Assembly (NCBI GenBank): GCA_027081065.1
Contig: JALWLW010000025.1
Location: 1-22,629, forward strand
Reading direction: 5' to 3'
DNA: 22,629 nucleotides
From: Campylobacteraceae bacterium
Lineage (GTDB): Bacteria; Campylobacterota; Campylobacteria; Campylobacterales; Sulfurovaceae
The first letter of the stretch is position 1. Every line of letters starts with the position of its first letter. The position numbers and the translations under genes were made by a program. A model generated the notes under the pieces. That model saw only the letters and a list, made by a program, of their open reading frames with translations. It searched no databases and was not told the DNA's origin. This document shows positions 14,657 through 22,600 of this stretch, one piece after another.

Positions 14657-14861
14657 ATTGCTCTAACCACGCAATATCTTCAGGAGTTAACTTTCCTATT
14701 TTACTTAGCAGACCTTTTTTAATATTTTCTAAATCTTCAAGTTCCAAATATTCTAAATAGTTAGGATTAATGGTTGTTTTCTCTTCTGGTTTGTATGTGA
14801 GTAGGGCTTCTATCTCTTTTAACAGTTCTTCTTTTTTATTTATAGGGTTTTTATTTTGCAT
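14640..14861 (-). CDS. small conserved-looking hypothetical protein
   Basis: This 73-residue, highly charged protein is predicted to be mostly helical, and I do not recognise a family. Two helical blocks are suggested (about 8-22 and 40-55), then KLTPEDIAWLEQF at the end. Coding potential is supported by balanced amino-acid use and by filling the space exactly between its neighbours. Its tail overlaps the DUF523 gene by 17 nt, and its start lies 37 nt from the divergent peroxiredoxin start, whose -10 box touches this gene's first bases. No clear Shine-Dalgarno is seen, which lowers confidence in the start. Confidence 0.55.
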   Translation of the reverse strand: MQNKNPINKKEELLKEIEALLTYKPEEKTTINPNYLEYLELEDLENIKKGLLSKIGKLTPEDIAWLEQFKKYE

Positions 14862-14866
14862 TTTGC

Positions 14867-14872
14867 TATACT
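14867..14872 (+). promoter_or_regulatory. -10 box of the BCP peroxiredoxin gene
   Basis: TATACT, 26 nt before the ATG at 14899, in the 37-nt divergent gap. AATAAGGA is the ribosome-binding element downstream. Any -35 contact would fall inside the opposite gene. Confidence 0.5.
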
Positions 14873-14898
14873 AGCGAAAAAATAATAAGGATTTACCC

Positions 14899-15366
14899 AT
14901 GTTAGAAATAGGTGATGCTATACCAGAGTTCTGTCTACCTAATCAAGATGAAGAAGAGATATGTTTTAGAGATATTAAAGGTCGTTGGGCTGTGATTTAT
15001 TTTTACCCTAAAGACAATACTCCAGGTTGTACAACAGAGGCTTGTGATTTTACAGCTGCATTACCTGATTTTACAGGAATGGAAGCGATTATTTTAGGGG
15101 TTAGCCCAGACAGTCCTAAAAAACATCGAAATTTTATTGAAAAAAAAGAGTTGAAAATTACGCTTCTTGCTGACGAAGAGAAAGAGCTATGTAAAAAATT
15201 TGGTATATGGCAACTTAAAAAGTTTATGGGGCGTGAATACATGGGCGTGGTAAGAAGTACTTTTTTAATTGCACCAGATGGAACATTGGCGTATAAATGG
15301 GAGAAAGTTAGGGTTAAAAATCATGTGCAAGAAGTAAAAGAGAAATTAATAGAATTACAAAAGTAA
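14899..15366 (+). CDS. bcp: thioredoxin-dependent thiol peroxidase (BCP-type peroxiredoxin)
   Basis: This 155-residue cytoplasmic peroxiredoxin reduces hydrogen peroxide and organic hydroperoxides. The active-site run YPKDNTPGCTTEACDF holds the peroxidatic Cys44 and, five residues on, the resolving Cys49, the pattern of the alpha-helical two-cysteine BCP/PrxQ subgroup. Arg119 in VVRSTFLI is the conserved active-site arginine. Length is normal. Thioredoxin (trxA, same window) is the expected reductant. The gene has its own promoter, and its last codons and stop are inside a 13-bp inverted repeat shared with the convergent PBP1A gene. Confidence 0.93.
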   Translation: MLEIGDAIPEFCLPNQDEEEICFRDIKGRWAVIYFYPKDNTPGCTTEACDFTAALPDFTGMEAIILGVSPDSPKKHRNFIEKKELKITLLADEEKELCKKFGIWQLKKFMGREYMGVVRSTFLIAPDGTLAYKWEKVRVKNHVQEVKEKLIELQK

Positions 15367-15375
15367 TTCTATTAA
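15346..15375. terminator. shared bidirectional hairpin between bcp and the PBP1A gene
   Basis: A perfect 13-bp inverted repeat (15346-15358 and 15363-15375) with a 4-nt loop AAAA spans both convergent stop codons: bcp TAA at 15364-15366 and the PBP1A stop at 15372-15374. The 3' end of each mRNA can fold the same hairpin. T-runs are short, so efficiency as an intrinsic terminator is uncertain. Confidence 0.6.
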
Positions 15376-17330
15376 AATGGGTCAGTATCTCCATAAGGAT
15401 TATTAACTGAAGCCGTTGCTACAGGTAAGGGTGAAATATCAGTATAAAGTTCTGTTATGACACCATTGACTGCATTGTAAACACCCTCTGGACGAGTGAA
15501 CTTTTTAGGCATATTGGGGTAGAGCTTATTGTGTAATTTATTTAAAAAATAAGCAAAAGCAGGTGCTGAAGTTCCTCCTCCTGTACCACCTCGTCCTATT
15601 GGTCGGTTGTTATCTCGCCCCATCCAAACAATCACTTCTGTAGTAGGAGAGTAACCACAAAACCATGCATCAACATTTTTGTTAGTTGTACCTGTTTTTC
15701 CTACAACTTCAACTCCTTTAACACGAGCATTTCTTCCTGTACCTCTTAAGACAATGTCCCTTAAAATATCCGTCATTAGGTAAGCTTGTGCTGGTGTTGT
15801 AAAGTCACTTATCTCTTGTGTTTTTCCCTCATAAATAACACTGCCATCTCTTGAGAGTACTTTGGAAATAAGTTTAGGCTCTATCATATGACCACCATTG
15901 GCAAAAGCAGAATATATTTGTCCCATTTTAACAGGACTTAGACCAAGGTTTCCTAAGGAGACAGACATATCTTGAGGAATTTTAGGAATATTGAGTTTTT
16001 TTAGTTTTCCTAAAATATTTTTTAGACCAACTTCAGTTACAAGGTTAATGGTTGCTAAATTTCGTGAATGGACTAGGGCTTCACGTAGTTTTACAAAACC
16101 TTTAAAGTTTCCTTCATAGTTTTTAGGTCGCCATATTTTACGTTTACCATTACTGTAGTATTGAAATGTTCTAGCAATGTCGGTTAACTCAGTAGCAGGG
16201 TTGTACCCCATATCTAAGGCAACTTGATAAATAAAAGGTTTAAATGCAGAACCAGGTTGGCGAGTCATCATCGTAGCACGGTTAAAAGCAGATTTCTTAT
16301 AGTCAACTCCTCCAACCATGGCTTTAATATCACCAGTTTTATTTTCAACAGCTAAAATAGCTCCATTAAGCGTAGTAGTAGAAACTTTTTCTCGTTGTTT
16401 CTTTACAATTTTTTTATGAGCATATTTTAGTGCTTCACGTGCAATTTTTTGTTGCTCCATATCAATAGTTGTATAAATGGTATAGCCACCACTTTGAATG
16501 TCGGGAAAGTCTTTTTTAAGTCGTCTAACGACTTCATCAGTAATGTAAGGTGCAATGTTTTGAGTTAAAGAGTCCTTATAGATAGTAGGAATCTCTTTAA
16601 TGGCATCAAGATAAGTTTCATGGGTAATCCAACCTAACTTTTTCATTCTTGATAAAATAGTACTGGCTCTAGTAAGTGCTTTATCTAGGTGACGTGTAGG
16701 GTCATATGAACTTGGTGCTTTCATTAAACCAGCTAAAAGAGCTGACTCTTTTAGGGTTAATTCATCTAGCTCTTTTCGGTAATAACCTTTGGCTGCTGTT
16801 TTAATTCCATAATATCCATGTCCAAAAAACATCTCATTTAAATAACGTTCTAAAATCTCTTCTTTAGTTAGTTCATTCTCAATTTTCATGGACATAATAG
16901 CCTCTTTGAGTTTACGAGAATAGCTTCTTTCATTGGTAAGAATAGTATTTTTAACCAGTTGTTGGGTTAGTGTACTTCCTCCTTCTACTTTACGTCCAGC
17001 TTTATAATTTTTAAGTGCAGCACGAATAATAGCATCAGGATTAATTCCATTATGCTCAAAAAAGCGTGTGTCTTCAATGGCAACCAATGCTTCAACTACG
17101 TAACCAGGAATCTCATCGTACTTTGCATAAAGACGGTGTTTACCCTTAAATATATAAGCGATTTTATTCCCTTTTGCATCTAAAATAATAGAGGATGTTT
17201 TAGGGTTATAGTTAATAAGTTTATCAGCATCAATTTTAATTTCATTGTAGGCATAAATAAATGCAGCAAAAAGTGCTAATGCAAAAATAATAGTTAAGAC
17301 TATCGAACCTTTAATAAGTCTGTTTACCAT
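15372..17330 (-). CDS. class A penicillin-binding protein 1A
   Basis: This 652-residue bifunctional enzyme polymerises glycan strands and crosslinks peptides at the inner membrane. It has one N-terminal membrane segment (about 8-28), a GT51 transglycosylase domain (about 50-225) with EDTRFFEHNG (catalytic Glu86) and GGSTLTQQLVKN (117-128), and a penicillin-binding transpeptidase domain (about 320-600) with SAFK (Ser361, Lys364), SRN (422-424) and KTGT (545-548). Length is normal for epsilonproteobacterial PBP1A. It is the last gene of a tight operon: 2 nt separate its ATG from the stop of the BioF-family gene, and its AAGGG ribosome-binding element lies within the end of that gene. It converges on bcp. 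Confidence 0.94.
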   Translation of the reverse strand: MVNRLIKGSIVLTIIFALALFAAFIYAYNEIKIDADKLINYNPKTSSIILDAKGNKIAYIFKGKHRLYAKYDEIPGYVVEALVAIEDTRFFEHNGINPDAIIRAALKNYKAGRKVEGGSTLTQQLVKNTILTNERSYSRKLKEAIMSMKIENELTKEEILERYLNEMFFGHGYYGIKTAAKGYYRKELDELTLKESALLAGLMKAPSSYDPTRHLDKALTRASTILSRMKKLGWITHETYLDAIKEIPTIYKDSLTQNIAPYITDEVVRRLKKDFPDIQSGGYTIYTTIDMEQQKIAREALKYAHKKIVKKQREKVSTTTLNGAILAVENKTGDIKAMVGGVDYKKSAFNRATMMTRQPGSAFKPFIYQVALDMGYNPATELTDIARTFQYYSNGKRKIWRPKNYEGNFKGFVKLREALVHSRNLATINLVTEVGLKNILGKLKKLNIPKIPQDMSVSLGNLGLSPVKMGQIYSAFANGGHMIEPKLISKVLSRDGSVIYEGKTQEISDFTTPAQAYLMTDILRDIVLRGTGRNARVKGVEVVGKTGTTNKNVDAWFCGYSPTTEVIVWMGRDNNRPIGRGGTGGGTSAPAFAYFLNKLHNKLYPNMPKKFTRPEGVYNAVNGVITELYTDISPLPVATASVNNPYGDTDPF

Positions 17331-17332
17331 GT

Positions 17333-18448
17333 TTAGATTCCCTTATAATGATTAAGCTTATTATATCCTAATAGGACTTCATAAAGCATTGATTTTAATG
17401 CCTCAATCGAAGTGCCAAGACGTGGGATAATACGTAAGATAGGTTCTTTAACTGTAGGTTGACGAATTGCCCCAACCAAGTAGCCTAAGTGTTCTAATCT
17501 CTTTTGGTAACTTAAAGTCATCTGGTTATCACACATGGCAATAGGAACAATAAGTGAGTTTACAGGAACGCCAATAATCTTAGAAACCTCTTTTTTTCGA
17601 GCTTCAATCGCTTGAAATAAAGATTGAGCATTCTTAGCTACATACTCTATATTTACCAATGCCAAAGCTGTGTCAATGACAGAGGGAGCAGTAGAATAGA
17701 TAATGGGTTTTCCACGATTCACTAAAAAAGAGACGATATGTGATGAAGCCAAAATATAAGCACCATAACTTCCATAGGCTTTTCCAAGTGTTCCCATTTT
17801 AATATGTCGTTCATGAGGTTTTATGTCGTAATACTCAAAAATACCAAGTAAATTTTTACCAATGACACCTGAAGAGTGAGCTTCATCAACTATTAATAAC
17901 GTTTCATATTCATCTGCTAAATCAAATATTTTTCTATCACATAAAGCCCCGGACATTGAGTAAACTCCTTCAACAGCAATAATCTTACGACCACCATCAA
18001 ACCTTTTGAGTTTCTCTTCCAAGTCATTTGGGTCATTATGTTTAAAAGTAACAACTCTATCAGCCAAAAGTCCAGTGGTCATCATACCTGAAGCGTGGTA
18101 CTCTTCATCTATAAAAAGCATGTCTTTTTTACGAACTAAAGCTTCTATAAGTGAGACATTGGCTAAAAATCCAGAACCAACAATCATCCCCTCTTCAAAT
18201 CCATTCAATCCTGCTAAAGTCTCTTCAAAACGTTTATGAATAGGGTGGTAACCATTGACTAGCATACTTGCTTTTGGAGCATGAGTCTCATACTCATTAA
18301 GAAGTTTTAGGGCTTTTTTTAGCTGTTTTTTGGAGTTGGCTAGTCCTAGATAGTCATTGGAAGCAAAGTCTATTAACTCTTCACTCCAAACTTTTCGTTC
18401 TCGAAATCGGTTTGCTTTTTTTAGGGCGTTTAGTTCTTTTTGGTACAT
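17333..18448 (-). CDS. bioF: 8-amino-7-oxononanoate synthase family (BioF-like) aminotransferase
   Basis: This 371-residue PLP enzyme belongs to the alpha-oxoamine synthase family. The Schiff-base lysine is Lys223 in GTLGKAYGSYG, the cofactor-binding aspartate and histidine are Asp188 and His191 in VDEAHSSGV, and ASMLVNGYHPIHKRFE (60-75) is the typical substrate-site segment. BioF joins pimeloyl-thioester with alanine in biotin synthesis; the related 2-amino-3-ketobutyrate CoA ligase is the main alternative. The length and the match to the single bioF of Helicobacter and Campylobacter favour BioF. It has no good Shine-Dalgarno; its ATG is 1 nt after the Fic stop, so translation is probably coupled. 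No other bio gene is in the window. Confidence 0.82.
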   Translation of the reverse strand: MYQKELNALKKANRFRERKVWSEELIDFASNDYLGLANSKKQLKKALKLLNEYETHAPKASMLVNGYHPIHKRFEETLAGLNGFEEGMIVGSGFLANVSLIEALVRKKDMLFIDEEYHASGMMTTGLLADRVVTFKHNDPNDLEEKLKRFDGGRKIIAVEGVYSMSGALCDRKIFDLADEYETLLIVDEAHSSGVIGKNLLGIFEYYDIKPHERHIKMGTLGKAYGSYGAYILASSHIVSFLVNRGKPIIYSTAPSVIDTALALVNIEYVAKNAQSLFQAIEARKKEVSKIIGVPVNSLIVPIAMCDNQMTLSYQKRLEHLGYLVGAIRQPTVKEPILRIIPRLGTSIEALKSMLYEVLLGYNKLNHYKGI

Positions 18449-18449
18449 T

Positions 18450-19136
18450 TTATTGATTTATTAATTCCATACTATTCTCTATACTCTCTTCTATAAACTC
18501 AAAGAGTTCATCTTTATCATTAATGGCTTTTAAGTACTCACTCCTATGTTCATTCTCAATAAGTGGTGGAACGATATTGTTCTGAATAGCTTGAAAAGCC
18601 ATTATCAATCTTCCAACTCTTCCATTGCCATCAGCAAAGGGATGAACCCTTTCAAATAAAATATGAAACTCTGCAATATCTTCTAAACTCATACTATTAC
18701 TTTTAAATCTATAGAGTAGATTTTCTAAATCATTGGCAATTTTATGAGGAGGTGAGAGTTTTATATCTACACCTTTTATGTACCTCTCATCTACTCTATA
18801 GGCTCCAATAGGTTTAGAGACAAATTGTGGAGAGACTTTTAAAGCATCTTCAAACATAATGGCATGAATATCTTTTATAAAACTACTATCAATAATATTC
18901 TCTCTATTTGTAGCCTCACGAACAATAACATCATAAGCTTTTGCAAAGCCCAAGATAACAAGCTGTTCATGTAGTGGCTTATCTCCTGCTGTATTTCCAT
19001 GTTCTAGTAGCTCTTTTGTCTCTCCAAAAGAGAGTGTTGTCCCCTCTATTGCATTCGAGTGGTGAGTGATAGAGATACGAAGTTGCCTAAAAAGCTCTTC
19101 TCTTTGTTTTAGTGTTAGGTTATTTAGTTTTTTCAT
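18450..19136 (-). CDS. Fic family AMP-transferase, class II
   Basis: This 228-residue protein has the complete Fic active-site motif HPFADGNGRVGR with catalytic His165 (165-176), a flap-like GAYRVDERYIKG (111-122) and an N-terminal inhibitory helix motif SxxxEG, namely Ser27 to Gly32 with Glu31 as the ATP-blocking glutamate. That places it in class II, auto-inhibited Fic proteins, which need no separate antitoxin. Members transfer AMP (or remove it) to hydroxyl groups of target proteins; the target here is unknown. AAAGG lies about 9 nt before the ATG. It is the first gene of the run Fic-BioF-PBP1A, with 1 nt to the next start. Confidence 0.88.
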   Translation of the reverse strand: MKKLNNLTLKQREELFRQLRISITHHSNAIEGTTLSFGETKELLEHGNTAGDKPLHEQLVILGFAKAYDVIVREATNRENIIDSSFIKDIHAIMFEDALKVSPQFVSKPIGAYRVDERYIKGVDIKLSPPHKIANDLENLLYRFKSNSMSLEDIAEFHILFERVHPFADGNGRVGRLIMAFQAIQNNIVPPLIENEHRSEYLKAINDKDELFEFIEESIENSMELINQ

Positions 19137-19277
19137 TATTTTAAGCCTTTGTAAAAAATCATATCTAATAGTATATTATTTAATAAATTATTTTTGAGAT
19201 AACATAGTTCTATCAAATAAATCTAATGTCATGAATATCAAAAAACATTCAAATAATTGTTATATTTTACTTGTTTT
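19137..19277 (-). other. AT-rich gap holding the promoter of the fic operon
   Basis: No coding signal is seen. On the minus strand TATACT (19175-19170) stands about 33 nt upstream of the fic start codon and is the likely -10 box of the fic-bioF-PBP1A operon. A -35 consensus is absent. Confidence 0.45.
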
Positions 19278-19484
19278 TTATAAATGGTTTAGATAATTGT
19301 ATATGCTAATACCTTTATTTATCTCTGCCTGATAACTTGTACTAAGTTTTGCTTTGTCTAATATATCTTTGGGTGTATATTCACTTTTCTCAATATCCAA
19401 TGCAAATTTTGCACCGAATTTTAAGTAAGGATAAGTTTCTCTACTTTCTACTAGTTTGATTAATTCTTCAATTAAATTTGGCAT
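19278..19484 (-). CDS. small hypothetical protein
   Basis: A 68-residue protein of unknown function. I chose the ATG at 19484 because AAAGGAAC lies just upstream with good spacing. The ATG at 19514 would add ten residues, lacks a ribosome binding site, and would lie about 7 nt after the predicted transcription start. The sequence starts with a helix (MPNLIEELIKLVESR), is moderately charged and lacks signal peptide, cysteines or membrane segments. It sits alone between the terminator of the large ATPase gene and the fic promoter. Confidence 0.5.
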   Translation of the reverse strand: MPNLIEELIKLVESRETYPYLKFGAKFALDIEKSEYTPKDILDKAKLSTSYQAEINKGISIYNYLNHL

Positions 19485-19527
19485 GTTTAAGTTCCTTTCA
19501 TGAGAAGATAACAATTTATTAGAGGAT

Positions 19528-19533
19528 ATTATA
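19528..19533 (-). promoter_or_regulatory. -10 box of the 68-residue hypothetical gene
   Basis: Reads TATAAT on the minus strand; transcription would begin near 19521, leaving a leader of about 37 nt to the ATG at 19484. Confidence 0.45.
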
Positions 19534-19580
19534 TACTGCTCAGCTTTAAGTACTTGAATCCAAAGATAGGATAAATGTAT

Positions 19581-19623
19581 AAAAACAGAAAAAAGAGGAG
19601 CAGTAGCCCAAAAGCTACTCCTT
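19581..19623 (-). terminator. intrinsic terminator of the large ATPase gene
   Basis: On the minus strand GGAGTAGC and GCTACTGCTCC form a bulged hairpin of 8-9 bp with loop TTTTGG, followed by a run of six T (19594-19589). It overlaps the stop codon of the ATPase gene, marking that gene as the end of its operon. Confidence 0.75.
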
Positions 19624-22600
19624 AAACATTCAACCCCACAACCTCAAACCGATTATCTTCACGCCGTCTAAACTTATAGTACTTAATCTCATCAGGCTTA
19701 GCATAGACAGGTTCAGGGGTAACAAATACCACTCTAAACCCACGACTATTAGCAAAAGCTCTCAAGAGGTCTTGGTTGTGACTGTGCAGACGTGATACTT
19801 CATCTAAAATCAAGAAGAAAGTAGACTCTTTCTCTTGGGTATAAAGTCCCAAAATAGAGACAGCTAACGCCATTTTAAGTAAAATAGTTCCTCCCGTTGA
19901 ACTCTCATTTTTAATCTGTGTTACATTAGACTTTTTCGTTCCATTCTCGACAAACTCTAAACTCAAATCAATCGTGTCAAGCAGGGTAATCGCTCCTCCT
20001 TTTAGCGTCTCTTTAATTTCAGAGAGTAGGGTGGCTATCTTCTGTAGGTCTTGGTTTGTTTTTGGTTGGTCAAAAAAGAGTGACTCTTTTGTGTTGGTAA
20101 TGCTAATGTTCTGCACAAATCTATTCATCTCACCTAGTAGGGTCATAATGCTTCGTTTATTGCCTATCTCAGGATTTATTTTAATCCCTTTGACAATGCT
20201 AAAGTCAATGGTGGCAAGGTTTTTGTTTATCTTTCTGACCTGCTCTTGAAACTTATCTTCTGAGTGTGAGAGGCTTCCAAGTTTAGAGGGAATCTCACTC
20301 TTTATAAAGTTAAAATACTTCTCATTGGTGGTCTCTTTTAAGATTTCAATCTTCTTCTCTTTAAAATCTTTAAGTTCAGAGAGCCTCTCTAAGGTCTCAA
20401 AATCTTCTGAGAGTTTACTAAAGGTAGAGAAGTTCTCAATCCTAAAGCTAATGTCTGTAAATGGATTGTTTTTCAGGCTATTAATTTGACTAAGTAGCTC
20501 TTTTAGAGTCACTCTTAACTCTTTATTTCGAATGTTGCTCTCTCTCTTTTTCTCAATAAGTTCACTAAGGTAGAGACTACTCTCTTTTGGCTCTATGCTC
20601 TCTAAATTGAGCGTTTTAACCTTTTCTAACCCATCTTCTAGTTTTTTTATCTCTTTGGTAACGGTTACAATGGCTTCTTGGTTAACCGTAGCACTTTTTA
20701 GAATCTCATCTTGTTTTTGTGTAAGCTTGTTCTCTAAGTTTAGCCTGTTTTGTTGACTCATAATCAAACGGCTCTTTTTACGAGAATAGGAGTCGATAAA
20801 CTCTCTTTTCTCCTGATACTCTTTGAGATAATATTCAGCCGAACGACTCTTTTGAATCTCCTCTTTTAACTGCTTAAGCGACGCTTTCAACTCTTTAATC
20901 AGTTCACTTGTTGAGAGGCTATCTTGGCTCTTTTTTTTCTCATCAATAAGTTTGTTAATCTTTTTAACTTCATCTTGTAGCCACGACGCTACTTGTGCCT
21001 CCTCTTTTTTCTGCTCTTCTTTTAGCTTCTCTTGGTAGGCTCGTAGCTCCTCTTGTTGACGCTTTATAAACGCTTTTAACTCCTGATTGAGCTTATTAAC
21101 TTGCTCTTTATAGCTCTTTAACTTCTCTGAAATAGCCTCTATGGTTTGAGCAACAACTTTAACCTCTTTCTGCTTCTCCTCTTCGAGTTTCGCTTCATAC
21201 TCAGGAATAACAATCGTAGAGATTTTAGTAATCTCCTGCTTATAAGCTTCAATCTTTTGGGCTACCTCTTTAAGATTCTGCTCAACCTCTTTACGCTCTC
21301 GCTCTATCTCTCGTAGCTCTTTGTTATATTGGTTCTCAATGTTACGCTTCTCCTCTTTGTAAAACTGCAAGAGCTGTTGCTTTTTAACTTTGGCTTCACG
21401 AATGGACTCTTCTGCCTCTTCACGTGTAGGAATCTGTTTGAGACTACTTGTGTCAAGCTCTATGCCTAAAGGCATCTCATCATTAAGAATTTTAGGAGAG
21501 AGAGCCTCCTCTGACATAGAGAGCAGAGAGCTGTCCATAAAGGGGTAAAGCTCCCTCTCCCAAGAGATTCCACTCTGTTGTAAAAAGGCTTTAAACGACC
21601 CCTCTTTAGTAAAGAGTATGCTCTTTTTCTCTTTGATGATGTTGTTGTAGTATTGACGCTCTCTCCAGAGGTTTTGAGCTAAAAGCTTTTGTTCTTTTTC
21701 CTTGTTGAGTTTTAACTCCTCTCTCTTCTCCTCAAAGATTTTAAGCCTTTTTTTCAGAGTTCGCTCTTGCTCTTCTTCACCCTCTATCTTCTCTTGAAAG
21801 GACTTTTTAGCTCTAAACTGCTCATCTCTAAAGAGGTTGAGCTTTTCACGGTAGTGGTTATGAAGCTCATTGGCTTTTGACTTTTGAAGCTCTAGGCTCA
21901 ACTCCTCCTCTTCAATCTGCACTTTGAGGTTGCTAACTTGGCTCTCTATACGGTGTTGGGTATGTTCAAGTTCACTGTTAAGTCGCTCTTTTTCTTGGGC
22001 TAACTTCTCTACAAACTCTGCTTTTACCTGCTCTAACTTTAGCCTCTTTTGCTGTTGTAGGTCATTGTCTCGTTTAAAAGTTAGGTCTCTAATCTCCTGC
22101 TCAACACTCTTAAGAGCATCAATAACATCAGCCTCTAAAAGGGTGAGTTGTTGTAGTTTTTGACCCTGCTCTTTCTCTAAAAATGGAAGCTTGGCAAAGA
22201 GAGCCTCTTGGGTTTTATATATCTCAGGAGCAAATTTGAGTTTGAGTTGCTCTATCTCTTTTATCTCATTTTCAAGTGTCGCAATCTCTTTAGCAAAGCG
22301 TTCACGCACACGGTTAAGGGATTTTTGTTTCTGCTCTTTTTGAACAATCAACTTAGCCTCTAACTCCTTTAGTCGAGCAAGTCGGCTCTTCTGCTCCTCT
22401 AAAAGCCCAACCTCAACCTCTTTCCTGTAACGCATATTGGCATAAAGCTCTTCAATAGTCGCCTCAACAGCCAAGAGTTCCTCTTGCACTTTAAACGACT
22501 TAGCTATCTTGTCACTCTCTTTTTCAAACTTACGAAAAAAGAGGTAGCTCTCTTGAAACTTCTTAATCTCATCCATATAGGCTTGGTAGTTAAACTCAAT

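Noticed and set aside
21000..22600. Rad50/SbcC-type zinc hook ATPase
   Set aside because: The visible 999 residues contain no cysteine, so a CxxC hook cannot be present; the C-terminal signature is also not the usual LSGGQ form.
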